Below are positions 24,423 to 32,690 of a stretch of 64,000 bases of DNA, in pieces. This DNA is from JBQLZO01 sp052168315. Its GTDB lineage: Bacteria; Planctomycetota; Phycisphaerae; Phycisphaerales; UBA1924. The stretch is taken from contig JBQLZO010000025.1 in assembly GCA_052168315.1 (NCBI GenBank), positions 205,685 through 269,684 on the forward strand, read 5' to 3'. Within the stretch, counting starts at the first letter, position 1, and the number at the start of each line of letters is the position of its first letter. The notes below the pieces were generated by a model, which was not told where the DNA came from, ran no database searches, and saw only the letters and a program-made list of their open reading frames with translations. A program made the position numbers and the translations under genes.

Positions 24423-27158
24423 TCACCCCACCGGGGCGGGCTCGGGAGCGCTCGCAGCCGGCGAGGGTCCGGTCTTGCGCCGGATTCCCAGCGTGCCCAG
24501 GTGCTCGTGCCACGCCTCCTCGTGCACCTGCCAGAAGTGCTCGAACGAGTGCTTGATGTCGTACGGCCGCATCGACTCCACGGCCGCAGCGCCCATCCGA
24601 CGACGCTTCGCGTGGTCGCGGATCAGATCGAGCGTGTGCCGAGCCCACGCCTCCGGATCCTCGTGGTCAAGCACGAACCCGGTCTGATCATCGATAACCA
24701 CTTCCTTCGGCCCGCCCTCCGTCGTCACGATCACCGGCAGCCCCGACGACTGCGACTCCATCACCACCTGCCCGAGCGTGTCCGTCGTCGAGGGGAACAG
24801 GAACATGTCCGAGGATGCGTAGATCGTCGCGAGCTCATCCCCGTGCCGGAACCCGAGGTACCGCACGCCGCAGTTCTTCAGCGTGCTCTCCATGTGCTTC
24901 TTGTACGGCCCATCCCCAACGACGATCAACTCCGCATCCAGACCCTCCCGCTGGCACGCGCCCGCAACCCGCTTCCACACCTTCTCCAGCAGCGGCATGT
25001 TCTTCTCGACCGAGACACGCCCCACATACAGCACCCGCACCGCCTCGCGCGACAGGCCCGCCCACGACGGATCGCCCTCCTGCTCGATCTTGTTCCAGAT
25101 CCCCATGTCCCGGTACCCGGTGTTGAACCGGGCCGTCTCGATCCCCGGCATCAACCGCAGCGTCTTCTTCCGCGGGATCCCCAGCCGCACCAGCGCCTCG
25201 ACATAGTCCTCCGACCGTGTGAAGATCGAGCGGAACGGATCGTAGAAGAACTTCATGAACCACTCGGTGATCCGCGTCATCCCCGGATCGTCAAAGAAGC
25301 GGTCGATGTACGCCGGGAAGTCCGTGTGGTACACGCCCATCACCGGGATCTTGAGCATCTTCGCGCCGATGTACCCCACCAGCCCGATCGACCCGGGCGT
25401 CGAGATATGCATCACATCCGGCTGGCGCCGGTCCAGGTACCGCAGCATCTTCAGCAGCGGCGGGAGCACCAGCTCCAGCTGCTCGTACTTCGGCATCCGC
25501 GTCGCGTACACCGGCGTGAAGTTCGTGATGTTCGGCCAGTCCGGGATCTCGAAGTTCGTCGAGGTGATCACCTCCAGGTCCCGCCCCGTCTGCATCGCCT
25601 GCCACGCGACATTCTGGATGAACCGCGACACGCCGTTCACATCCCCCAGCGTGTCCGTGAGCAGGCACACACGCATCCCCCGCTCCAACACCGACCGCCC
25701 CGATCCCGGCTCGGCCACCTCGTGCTCCACTCGTTCGAGCATGTTGCGTTCCTTGTTCTGATAAAACAGCGAGAACATGTACGGGAGCTGCGCCGCGGTG
25801 ACAAACGCGTACGAGATCAGGTGATCGACGATCTGGTTCGTGTCACGCTTCCGGAACGCCCGAACGGCGTCGGACGCCATCGCCGCCGAGAGCGTCGAGC
25901 ACATCTCGTCGACAAACTCGGCCATCCGCTCGTGGTTCGCCGTCGCCGGCCCGTCGTCCCAGGTCGAAGGATCGAACTTCTCCTTCAGGTCCGGGTACCG
26001 GTCGATGACCTCGCCGAAATTCTTCTTCAGCGCCTTCACGATCGGCAGCGTCCGGCTCTTGCGCTTCCGGAACCGGTTGATGATCTTCTGCTTGACCTTC
26101 CCGGCCACAAGCTCGCCCTTGCCGGGCGCATCCAGCGGCGCCCCCGCGAAACGCAGCAGCTTCGACGCCAGGTACCGCGACTCGGCACGCTCCAGTTCCT
26201 CGTCGGCCCGCCGCGCGTACCACTGCGCCGCCACCGTCACCAGCTGGTGCGCGTGCAGCGCCGGATGGCCGCCGACCCCGCCCGCGATCCCACGCCCGCT
26301 CATCACCCGGTCGAGGAACTCGCGCGGCTCGGTGATCTTCCCCGCGCCCTCCGTCGGAACGCCGAGCCACGCCCGCCCGATGTTCAGCATCGCGTGGTCG
26401 TCCGATCCCGCCGTCCGCCCCTTCTCCCAGCACCGATCCCACAACGGCGTGATCGCGTGACGCCGAGACCACTCCGCGATCCGGTTGGCGTTCAACCGCT
26501 CGAGGAACAACTCCACGACCGTCCGATGCTGCACCGGGTGCGCGCCGTTGAGCACCTCCCACCCCTTGAACAGCAGCGCGCACTTCTCGAGGTGCTCGAG
26601 CGTCAGCCGCCCGTTCTGGATGTACAGCGGATGCGCGAACGCGTGCGGAAGATCGTGCTGCGCCAGCCAGTGCGCGAACTTGTACACATCGTGCCGCAGG
26701 TCCTGCTCGTCGATCTGCGCCGCCAGCTCCGGAGTGAGATCCCAGACCGTGACATGGATCAGGCAGCGGTCCTCGGGGAAGATGACCGAGACCTCCTGCC
26801 CGATCACGAACCCCTGGAACCCCCGCTCGTGCAGCTCGATCGCGCCCTCGCAGGTGTCATGGTCCGTGATCGTCACAAGGTCCATGCCACGCGCGCGGGC
26901 CTGGTCGTAGACCTTCTCCGGCGGCGTGTACGACTCGGCGATCCCCAGGAACCCCACCGCCTTGTTCACCGGCTTCGAAGAGGCGCGCGAGTGGCAGTGC
27001 ATGTCCATCCGCGTCAGCGCACCGGGATCCGGCGTCGTCGGCAGGTGCTCCCGCTGCGTCACCGGCGGAGCGCTGTCCGCCCGCGCCGGCGCCGGGCGGT
27101 CCGGCTGCATCCCGACGCGTGTGCCGCGCTGCGCGTTGGACCCCGGCGTGGGAGGCAT
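24423..27158 (-). CDS. Fusion of PHP-type phosphoesterase and GT4 glycosyltransferase
   Basis: A 911-residue cytosolic protein. The first half (residues about 50-350) is a PHP metal-dependent phosphoesterase: MDMHCHSRAS, VTITDHDTCEGA, FAHPLY and GSDDHAML supply the metal ligands. A basic linker follows (KKNFGEVIDRYPDLKEKF). From about residue 500 comes a GT-B glycosyltransferase of family 4: LLTDTLGDVNGVSRF, GVYHTDFPAYIDRFF, VLYVGRVSVEKNMPLLE, LIVVGDGPYKKH and TDTLGQVVMESQSSGLPVI, close to MgtA-like mannosyl/glucosyltransferases acting on lipids. The PHP domain might remove a phosphate from donor, acceptor or product. The ATG at 27158 has GAGGAAG 4 bases upstream. No partner gene is adjacent. 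Confidence 0.88.
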   Translation of the reverse strand: MPPTPGSNAQRGTRVGMQPDRPAPARADSAPPVTQREHLPTTPDPGALTRMDMHCHSRASSKPVNKAVGFLGIAESYTPPEKVYDQARARGMDLVTITDHDTCEGAIELHERGFQGFVIGQEVSVIFPEDRCLIHVTVWDLTPELAAQIDEQDLRHDVYKFAHWLAQHDLPHAFAHPLYIQNGRLTLEHLEKCALLFKGWEVLNGAHPVQHRTVVELFLERLNANRIAEWSRRHAITPLWDRCWEKGRTAGSDDHAMLNIGRAWLGVPTEGAGKITEPREFLDRVMSGRGIAGGVGGHPALHAHQLVTVAAQWYARRADEELERAESRYLASKLLRFAGAPLDAPGKGELVAGKVKQKIINRFRKRKSRTLPIVKALKKNFGEVIDRYPDLKEKFDPSTWDDGPATANHERMAEFVDEMCSTLSAAMASDAVRAFRKRDTNQIVDHLISYAFVTAAQLPYMFSLFYQNKERNMLERVEHEVAEPGSGRSVLERGMRVCLLTDTLGDVNGVSRFIQNVAWQAMQTGRDLEVITSTNFEIPDWPNITNFTPVYATRMPKYEQLELVLPPLLKMLRYLDRRQPDVMHISTPGSIGLVGYIGAKMLKIPVMGVYHTDFPAYIDRFFDDPGMTRITEWFMKFFYDPFRSIFTRSEDYVEALVRLGIPRKKTLRLMPGIETARFNTGYRDMGIWNKIEQEGDPSWAGLSREAVRVLYVGRVSVEKNMPLLEKVWKRVAGACQREGLDAELIVVGDGPYKKHMESTLKNCGVRYLGFRHGDELATIYASSDMFLFPSTTDTLGQVVMESQSSGLPVIVTTEGGPKEVVIDDQTGFVLDHEDPEAWARHTLDLIRDHAKRRRMGAAAVESMRPYDIKHSFEHFWQVHEEAWHEHLGTLGIRRKTGPSPAASAPEPAPVG

Positions 27159-27289
27159 GAACTTCCTCAGTGAAGCGGACCGGCACGAAGCGCCCGGCAG
27201 CGCGCGATGCGGGACAACCCGACCCTGAGAGTAGTCGGGACGGGCCCCGATCGGCTCCCCGCCGAGCGCCCATAACCAAACATTCACCG

Positions 27290-27340
27290 TATGATCCCGG
27301 AGGATCGAACCGATTTTCCAGTGAGCGGAAATACTGGAGA
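27290..27340 (+). promoter_or_regulatory. Candidate promoter and operator of the AhpD-like gene
   Basis: TATGAT at 27290-27295 is a good -10 box, though no clear -35 is visible. About 20 bases downstream lies an inverted repeat, TTTCCAGT (27315-27322) and ACTGGAGA (27333-27340), 7 of 8 pairs matching across a 10-base spacer. Placed just after the likely transcription start, it could bind a repressor. The site sits about 90 bases before the gene. Confidence 0.35.
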
Positions 27341-27425
27341 ACCGAAAGGTGTTGAAACAGGTAATCGTGCCCGATCGATCCAGATCACACACCCCCGGGG
27401 CGACCCCGGAGAAACAGAGGACACC

Positions 27426-27962
27426 ATGCCACGCATCCCGCTCATCGATCCGTCCCAGGCCTCCGGCAAGACCAAGGAGATCTTCGACGGCCCGCTCAAG
27501 GGCAAGCACCTGAACATCTTCAAGGCCATGGGCAACTCGCCCGCCGCCCTCGAGTTCTACCTCGGCGCCGCCGGCGCCCTGAAGCACGCGGCGCTGACCG
27601 CCGCCGAGCAGGAAGTCGTCCAGCTCGCCATCGGCGCCGCCAACGACTGCGACTACTGCCAGGCCGCCCACACCGCTATCGGCAAGTCCGTCGGCCTGAC
27701 GGACGCCCAGACGGTCGGCGCCCGCCGCGGCACCGTCGAAGCCGATCCCCGCCTCAACGCGCTGGCGAAGTTCGCGCTCAAGATCCACGAGAAGAAGGGC
27801 TTCGTCGACGACGCGGACATCACGGCCTTCAAGGGCGCCGGATTCAACGATGGCCATGTCATGGAAGTCGTGGGCGTGTACGCCCTCGCCACCTTCACCA
27901 ACTATGTGAACCACATCGCACAGACCCCCGTCGACTTCCCCTCGCCGCCCGCCCTGTCCTGA
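27426..27962 (+). CDS. AhpD-like carboxymuconolactone decarboxylase family protein
   Basis: A 178-residue all-helical protein of the AhpD-like fold. The redox motif C75-D-Y-C78 is followed by H82 (CDYCQAAH), and E62-Q-E precedes it, matching the alkylhydroperoxidase AhpD proton-relay arrangement (E-CxxC-H). Such proteins reduce peroxides or act as thiol-disulfide partners; the family also includes enzymes without peroxidase activity, and no AhpC is adjacent. A GAGG site precedes the ATG at 27426. The gene is divergent from the PHP-glycosyltransferase and separated from coaD by a hairpin, so it is probably monocistronic. Confidence 0.85.
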   Translation: MPRIPLIDPSQASGKTKEIFDGPLKGKHLNIFKAMGNSPAALEFYLGAAGALKHAALTAAEQEVVQLAIGAANDCDYCQAAHTAIGKSVGLTDAQTVGARRGTVEADPRLNALAKFALKIHEKKGFVDDADITAFKGAGFNDGHVMEVVGVYALATFTNYVNHIAQTPVDFPSPPALS

Positions 27963-28042
27963 CGACCGCGCACGATCCCGGACCCCGGCTCGCACGCCTT
28001 CTCCCGGGGGCCAGCAACGCTGAGCCGTCAACATGACTCCTC

Positions 28043-28075
28043 ACGCCGGCGCGGGCACCGACCCCGCGCCGGCGT
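28043..28075 (+). terminator. Terminator-like hairpin after the AhpD-like gene
   Basis: A perfect 13-bp GC-rich stem (28043-28055 with 28063-28075) with a 7-base loop lies 80 bases after the stop codon and 58 bases before coaD. The T tract is poor (TTCGT), so efficiency is uncertain. Confidence 0.5.
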
Positions 28076-28133
28076 TCGTACGCGCCGCCCGCCCGAAAGC
28101 GCCCGGAGCATGTGCCGGCTGTAAACTCGTGCG

Positions 28134-28685
28134 ATGGGCGGCAAGCAGCACATCGCGGTCTACCCGGGTTCGTTCGATCCCGTGACGCTCGGCCACCTCG
28201 AGGTGATCCGCCGGGGCCGCAGACTCTTCGATCGCGTCGTCATCGGCGTCGGACACAACCCCGACAAGCAGACGCTGTTCACGGAGCGCGAGCGCGTCGC
28301 GATGGTCCGCGAGCAGGCCCGCAAGATCGTCGACGCCGAACCCAACGAAGCGCCCATCGATGTCGAGGCCTACACCGGCCTGACGGTGGACTTCGCCGTC
28401 GAGAAGGGCGCCACCGCCCTGCTGAAGGGCATCCGCAACCTCTCGGACCTCAACAACGAGATCCAGCAGGCCGTCACCAACCGCGAGGTGGCCAACATCG
28501 AGACCGCCTTCGTCGTCGCCGGGCAGTCGTTCGCGTACATCTCTTCCACGCTCATCCGACAGATCACTGCCATGGGCAAGGACCTGTCCGTGCTCGCCAC
28601 GATGTGTCCGCCCGAGGTCATCGCCGCGCTGGAGCGGAAGAAGACCTCCATGCCGCCGGCGCTGAGCCGCATGGTCGAGGAATGA
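28134..28685 (+). CDS. coaD: Pantetheine-phosphate adenylyltransferase
   Basis: A 183-residue nucleotidyltransferase that adenylylates 4'-phosphopantetheine to dephospho-CoA in coenzyme A synthesis. The N-terminal YPGSFDPVTLGH (residues 10-21) holds the TxGH motif, with H21 the catalytic His; KGIRNLSDLNNEIQQA is the substrate-binding helix and YISSTLIRQI replaces the common ISSSxIRE motif of the C-terminal site. Length is slightly above the usual 160. The stop overlaps the next gene's start (ATGA), so the two are probably co-translated. Confidence 0.96.
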   Translation: MGGKQHIAVYPGSFDPVTLGHLEVIRRGRRLFDRVVIGVGHNPDKQTLFTERERVAMVREQARKIVDAEPNEAPIDVEAYTGLTVDFAVEKGATALLKGIRNLSDLNNEIQQAVTNREVANIETAFVVAGQSFAYISSTLIRQITAMGKDLSVLATMCPPEVIAALERKKTSMPPALSRMVEE

Positions 28686-30139
28686 TGCGCACCGCCGCGC
28701 CCGCGGGCTCGAAGCGCCGCGCCAAGCGGGTCATCATCGCCGGAGGAGGGCTCGCCGGCATCGCCGCGGCCATCGCGCTGAGCGCACGCGGCGTCGCGTG
28801 CACGCTCCTCGAAACCCGCAAGCGCCTCGGCGGACGCGCCACATCCTTCGACGACCCCCGCACCGGCGAAACCCTCGACAACTGCCAGCATGTCGCCCTG
28901 GGATGCTGCACCAGCTACTTCTGGCTCTGCCGCCAACTCGGCGTGCAGCACATGCTCCAGCGCCATCCGGGCATCTGGTGGCGCGAGCCCGGCGGACGAA
29001 CCAGCGTGATGAAGCCGGCCCCGCTCCCCGCGCCCGCCCACTTCGCCCCCGCCCTGCTCGCGGCGAAGTTCCTCGACCCCGAAGACAAGGCGACCATCGC
29101 GGCCGCGATGGCGCTGGCCATCCGCGCCGACCGCAACGAATTCAACGACCGGACATTCGACCAATGGCTCGACGAGGCGGGCGTCACGCCGCTTGCCCAA
29201 ACCCGGTTCTTCGAACCCCTCATCGTCAGCGCCTGCAACGGAACCCCCGCGCGCATCTCGGCCGGCGTGGCACTCCATGTCGTGCAGGAAGGCCTGCTCG
29301 CGCACCGGGAAGCCGGCGCGATGTGGGTGTCCCGCGTCCCGCTCGCACACCTCTACGACCCCGCCGAGCCGATCATCGCCTCAACCGGCGGGCAGGTCCG
29401 GCTCGGCGCTTCGATCGCCGAACTCCACCATGACCACGCCGTGCTCGCCGATGGCCAGCGCTTCCACGCCGATCGCGTGATCAGCGCCCTCCCCGCCGAG
29501 CGCCTTTCAAAGGTGGCCGCCCCATCCCTGCGCGCCACCGATCCGCGGATCGCGGCCGCCGACACGATCGAACACGCCCCGATCGTCGGCGTGCACCTCC
29601 GCTTCGATCGCGCCGTGATGGATTCGCCCAACTGCGTCCTCGTCGACTGCCCAACGCAGTGGCTGTTTCGCAAAGACAACGATGGCACCCGCATCCACGC
29701 GGTCATCTCCGATGCCCGCGCATGGGTCGCATTGGATGAAGGCGAGATTGTCGAACGGGTGCTCGGCGACATCCGCGCATGCACCCCGGAATCACGCGGA
29801 GCACAACTCGAATGGGCGCGGGCCGTCAAGGAGAAGCGCGCGACCTTCGTCGCCTCGCCCACCTTCGAGCGCACACGCCCGGATGGCCCCCCGCCCGACC
29901 CGCACCACGGGCTCATCCTCGCCGGCGATTGGACCAACACCGGATGGCCCGCGACGATGGAAGGCGCGGTCCGAAGCGGGCTCATCGCCGCCGGCGCTGT
30001 GCTCGCCGAACACCCCCCCATCGCTCCGCATCCCCCGCTGCGTCCGGGCGTGGCGCTGCGCCTGCTCGCAGGCCCATCGCTCCGCGCCCAGGCCCGCGCG
30101 AGCGCACCGCCAACACCGACGAGAGCGCATAACGCTTGA
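28682..30139 (+). CDS. hpnE: Hydroxysqualene dehydroxylase, HpnE-like FAD oxidoreductase
   Basis: A 485-residue flavoprotein of the phytoene-desaturase/amine-oxidase type. The N-terminal dinucleotide motif is IIAGGGLAGIAAAIAL, with a basic lead-in. The C-terminal FAD-binding stretch LILAGDWTNTGWPATMEGAVRSG is characteristic of HpnE, which reduces hydroxysqualene to squalene in the HpnCDE route to sterols and hopanoids. FEPLIVSACNGTP is also typical. HpnC and HpnD are not in the window, so the route would be scattered. The start ATG overlaps the coaD stop by four bases; a second ATG follows immediately. The last 45 residues are Pro/Ala-rich and probably disordered. Confidence 0.88.
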   Translation: MMRTAAPAGSKRRAKRVIIAGGGLAGIAAAIALSARGVACTLLETRKRLGGRATSFDDPRTGETLDNCQHVALGCCTSYFWLCRQLGVQHMLQRHPGIWWREPGGRTSVMKPAPLPAPAHFAPALLAAKFLDPEDKATIAAAMALAIRADRNEFNDRTFDQWLDEAGVTPLAQTRFFEPLIVSACNGTPARISAGVALHVVQEGLLAHREAGAMWVSRVPLAHLYDPAEPIIASTGGQVRLGASIAELHHDHAVLADGQRFHADRVISALPAERLSKVAAPSLRATDPRIAAADTIEHAPIVGVHLRFDRAVMDSPNCVLVDCPTQWLFRKDNDGTRIHAVISDARAWVALDEGEIVERVLGDIRACTPESRGAQLEWARAVKEKRATFVASPTFERTRPDGPPPDPHHGLILAGDWTNTGWPATMEGAVRSGLIAAGAVLAEHPPIAPHPPLRPGVALRLLAGPSLRAQARASAPPTPTRAHNA

Positions 30140-30188
30140 GCCCGAGCACGATCGGGACCAGCACGATCCAAACGAAGGACACCCCACC

Positions 30189-30524
30189 ATGCCGACGATC
30201 CGATACACCGTCCGCGCCGAATGCCCGGACGCCGCGACACGCGATGACTTCGTCGCGTGGCTCGCCGATGGCCATGTGCGCGCGGTGCTCGACGGTGGCG
30301 CGACCAGCGCCGCCGTCGTGACCCTTGATGACGATGCGAGCAACGCCCCGCCCGGCACGCCCGTCGTCATCATCGAGTACGCCTTCCCTTCCCGACAGGC
30401 GTACGAACGCTACGAGCGCGAGCACGCACCGAGCCTGCGACGCGAGGGCCGCGAGATGTTCGTCGAGGGTCGCGGCGTCACGATGTCACGCACGCTCGGC
30501 GTGGTCGCGCGGAGCTGGGAATAA
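30189..30524 (+). CDS. DUF4286 family protein
   Basis: A 111-residue protein resembling the DUF4286 family of small alpha/beta proteins with a ferredoxin-like fold: an opening strand IRYTVRAEC, a WLADGHVRAVL helix, a central VVIIEYAFPSRQAYERYE and the C-terminal LRREGREMF...MSRTLG pattern of Arg residues. No biochemical function is known for the family. It starts 50 bases after hpnE and is likely in the same transcript. The ATG at 30189 is preceded by AAGGACACC, a weak ribosome-binding site. Confidence 0.7.
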   Translation: MPTIRYTVRAECPDAATRDDFVAWLADGHVRAVLDGGATSAAVVTLDDDASNAPPGTPVVIIEYAFPSRQAYERYEREHAPSLRREGREMFVEGRGVTMSRTLGVVARSWE

Positions 30525-30572
30525 CCCCGCCCACGCACGCCCGCGCGATCCGCACCTCATCGATCGACCGGC

Positions 30573-32444
30573 TCAGCAGTCGCCGCCGAACGCGCCGAGC
30601 AGCACGCCGAGATCGTCCGAGTTCACCAGCCCATCGCCGGTGATGTCTCCGCCCGTGCCGGGTTCCACGCTCGTGCCGAACGCGCCCAGCAGCAGCCCGA
30701 GGTCATCGGAATCGACGAAACCGTCACCATTGATGTCACCCTCGCACACGGGCGTGATCGTGCCGTCGATCGCGAACACACCAGTCTGGAACGAGCCGGT
30801 GTTCCCCGGCTGGTCGCGGGCGGTGATGCGGAGCACCGCCTCGCCGGTCGCCACATCCGGCACATCCCACGCGAACGCACCCGAATCGGCGATCCCCAGC
30901 GCGATGGGCTGGAACGACGAGCCGCCATCGGTCGAGAGCTCCAGATCGATCGCGACCACCGCGACATCATCATCGCTGATCCACTGCAGCGGCTGGTCCA
31001 GATCCGGGTCCAGCGTCAGCCCGTCGAGCTGGGTGCGGAGATAGACCACCGGGCTGGCGCCGCCGGAGTTCTCCGGCTTGTGCTTCACGATGCAGTGCAG
31101 CACGCCCGCCGCCGACACGATGCCCTGCGCGTTGATCGGAACGATCGTCTTGCCCGGCAACGCCTGCGCCCAGACGCTCAGCGCCTGGCTGTTGTACCCG
31201 GAGACGCCCGACGCCGTATAGGTCGGCACCAGCGCGATGTCGTTGCAGATCACCGCGTTCGTGTAGGTGTAGTGCGTGCCGCTGAGCGTCCGCGCCGGCG
31301 TGCGGAACACCGTGTACCCGTTGGCCGCGAAGGTCACCGCCGCCGCGTCGCAGATCAGGTCCTGGATCGACCCGGACTGCACGGGCCAGTCGGAGATGAT
31401 CACCTTGCCCTGCGCGACCGGGATCATCCACATGTCGATGTGCTGCGTCGCGTCGACATTCGTCGGGAACGGATCGAACAGGCTGGTCGCCAGGCCCCAA
31501 TAGTCCTGGAAGATCGCGATGACCTCGCCGGGCGTGAAGAACGCGTTCTCGTTGGTGATCAGCTCGGTCGCGAACCCCGCGCCCTCGATGTCCAGGTGGT
31601 AGTTCCCGCCGCCGTGGATCAGCGGGAGCAGGGCGTACGGATACCCCTCGGTGCTCGCGTAGTGCGCCGGCACGCCGTTGTCATTCGGGCGCGGGCGGTT
31701 GTAGGTGTGATCGGTGACCACGCGCACGCCCCCCTCGTAAACGAACCGCGGGCCGTAGTCCCGGATCCAGATCGAATCGAGCGACTTGAGCTTGAACTGC
31801 ACCCGGGACATGTTCGCCCCGGCCCCCGCCAGCGAAGAGGATGCCGCGCTCTGGTCGCCGCCGGACTCCACATACACGATCAGGTCCGCATCGCCCGCGG
31901 TGGTGATCTGCGCACCCATGTTCGCGAGGATCGCCTTCCACGAACTGGCGCCCTGCCACGCGAAGAAGATCGCCTCGGTCGGCGCGTACTCGGGCGGCGC
32001 GACCACCGGCCCCACCGGCGGATCCGTGCCCTCGGGCGGCCCACCGCCGCACACCTCGCACAGGTCGTTCGCCTGATCGGCGCACAGCTGGTCCCACTCC
32101 GTGTCGCAGCAGAACGGATCGATCGAGCAGATCACCGTCTGGCAACTCGCATCGTTGCACCCCGGCGTGCCATTGGCGAAGCAGCAGTTGGAACCACCCA
32201 GCTCAACCCCCTTCAACGACCGAAGGTACTGGTCCATGAACTGCGCTTCGATCGGCGTCATCGACTTCGGAATCGCCGCGCCATCGGGATACACCAATTG
32301 CCCCGAGTCATCGACGATCGGCTCGTCGATCGCGGGCGCCTGCTCCGCGTGCGCGATGCCCGCACAGGCGAGCGCCGCCGGCATCGCGGCGCTGGCGATG
32401 CGCCAGGGCAGAGTGCGAACGGTCCGCTTGGCGTGAGATCCCAT
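30573..32444 (-). CDS. Secreted agmatine deiminase/PAD-family protein with dockerin-like tail
   Basis: A 623-residue exported protein. After the signal peptide (IASAAMPAALACAGIAHA) comes a Cys-rich segment (NCCFANGTPGC, CDTEWDQLCADQANDLCEVC), then a deiminase domain of the bacterial peptidyl-arginine/agmatine deiminase type: LDSIWIRDYGPRF, LIHGGGNYHLD, ATQHIDMWM and AAGVLHCIV, whose Cys is the expected nucleophile. Family members hydrolyse guanidino groups to ureido groups and ammonia. An Ig-like beta domain follows, then two dockerin-like loops (DINGDGFVDSDDLG, DITGDGLVNSDDLG). GGAGG lies 5 bases before the ATG. Unlike cytosolic agmatine deiminases, this one is exported, so a peptidyl or environmental substrate is more likely. 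Confidence 0.85.
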   Translation of the reverse strand: MGSHAKRTVRTLPWRIASAAMPAALACAGIAHAEQAPAIDEPIVDDSGQLVYPDGAAIPKSMTPIEAQFMDQYLRSLKGVELGGSNCCFANGTPGCNDASCQTVICSIDPFCCDTEWDQLCADQANDLCEVCGGGPPEGTDPPVGPVVAPPEYAPTEAIFFAWQGASSWKAILANMGAQITTAGDADLIVYVESGGDQSAASSSLAGAGANMSRVQFKLKSLDSIWIRDYGPRFVYEGGVRVVTDHTYNRPRPNDNGVPAHYASTEGYPYALLPLIHGGGNYHLDIEGAGFATELITNENAFFTPGEVIAIFQDYWGLATSLFDPFPTNVDATQHIDMWMIPVAQGKVIISDWPVQSGSIQDLICDAAAVTFAANGYTVFRTPARTLSGTHYTYTNAVICNDIALVPTYTASGVSGYNSQALSVWAQALPGKTIVPINAQGIVSAAGVLHCIVKHKPENSGGASPVVYLRTQLDGLTLDPDLDQPLQWISDDDVAVVAIDLELSTDGGSSFQPIALGIADSGAFAWDVPDVATGEAVLRITARDQPGNTGSFQTGVFAIDGTITPVCEGDINGDGFVDSDDLGLLLGAFGTSVEPGTGGDITGDGLVNSDDLGVLLGAFGGDC

Positions 32445-32690
32445 GGCATCCTCCTGTGGTGCTGGTCGTGCAGCGCGCCGGGCCCCGCTCAGGATCGGCG
32501 CTCGAAACCCTGAAGTGAATCGATCGATCCGAATCGAAACAGCGGACCGGAATGTGTTCCGGTCCGCTGGGATCGGCCTGACGATAGGTCGGGCGCATCG
32601 GGATGTGGCGCTCAGCGGGCGCTCAGTGCAGCGCCCATCCGCCGCGCCGGGCGAACAACCCCGACGACGCGCCGGGAAACGCCCCAACGG

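Noticed and set aside
24276..27173. 965-residue plus-strand open frame
   Set aside because: It is antisense to the PHP-glycosyltransferase; low-complexity Arg/His-rich translation and no recognisable domain.
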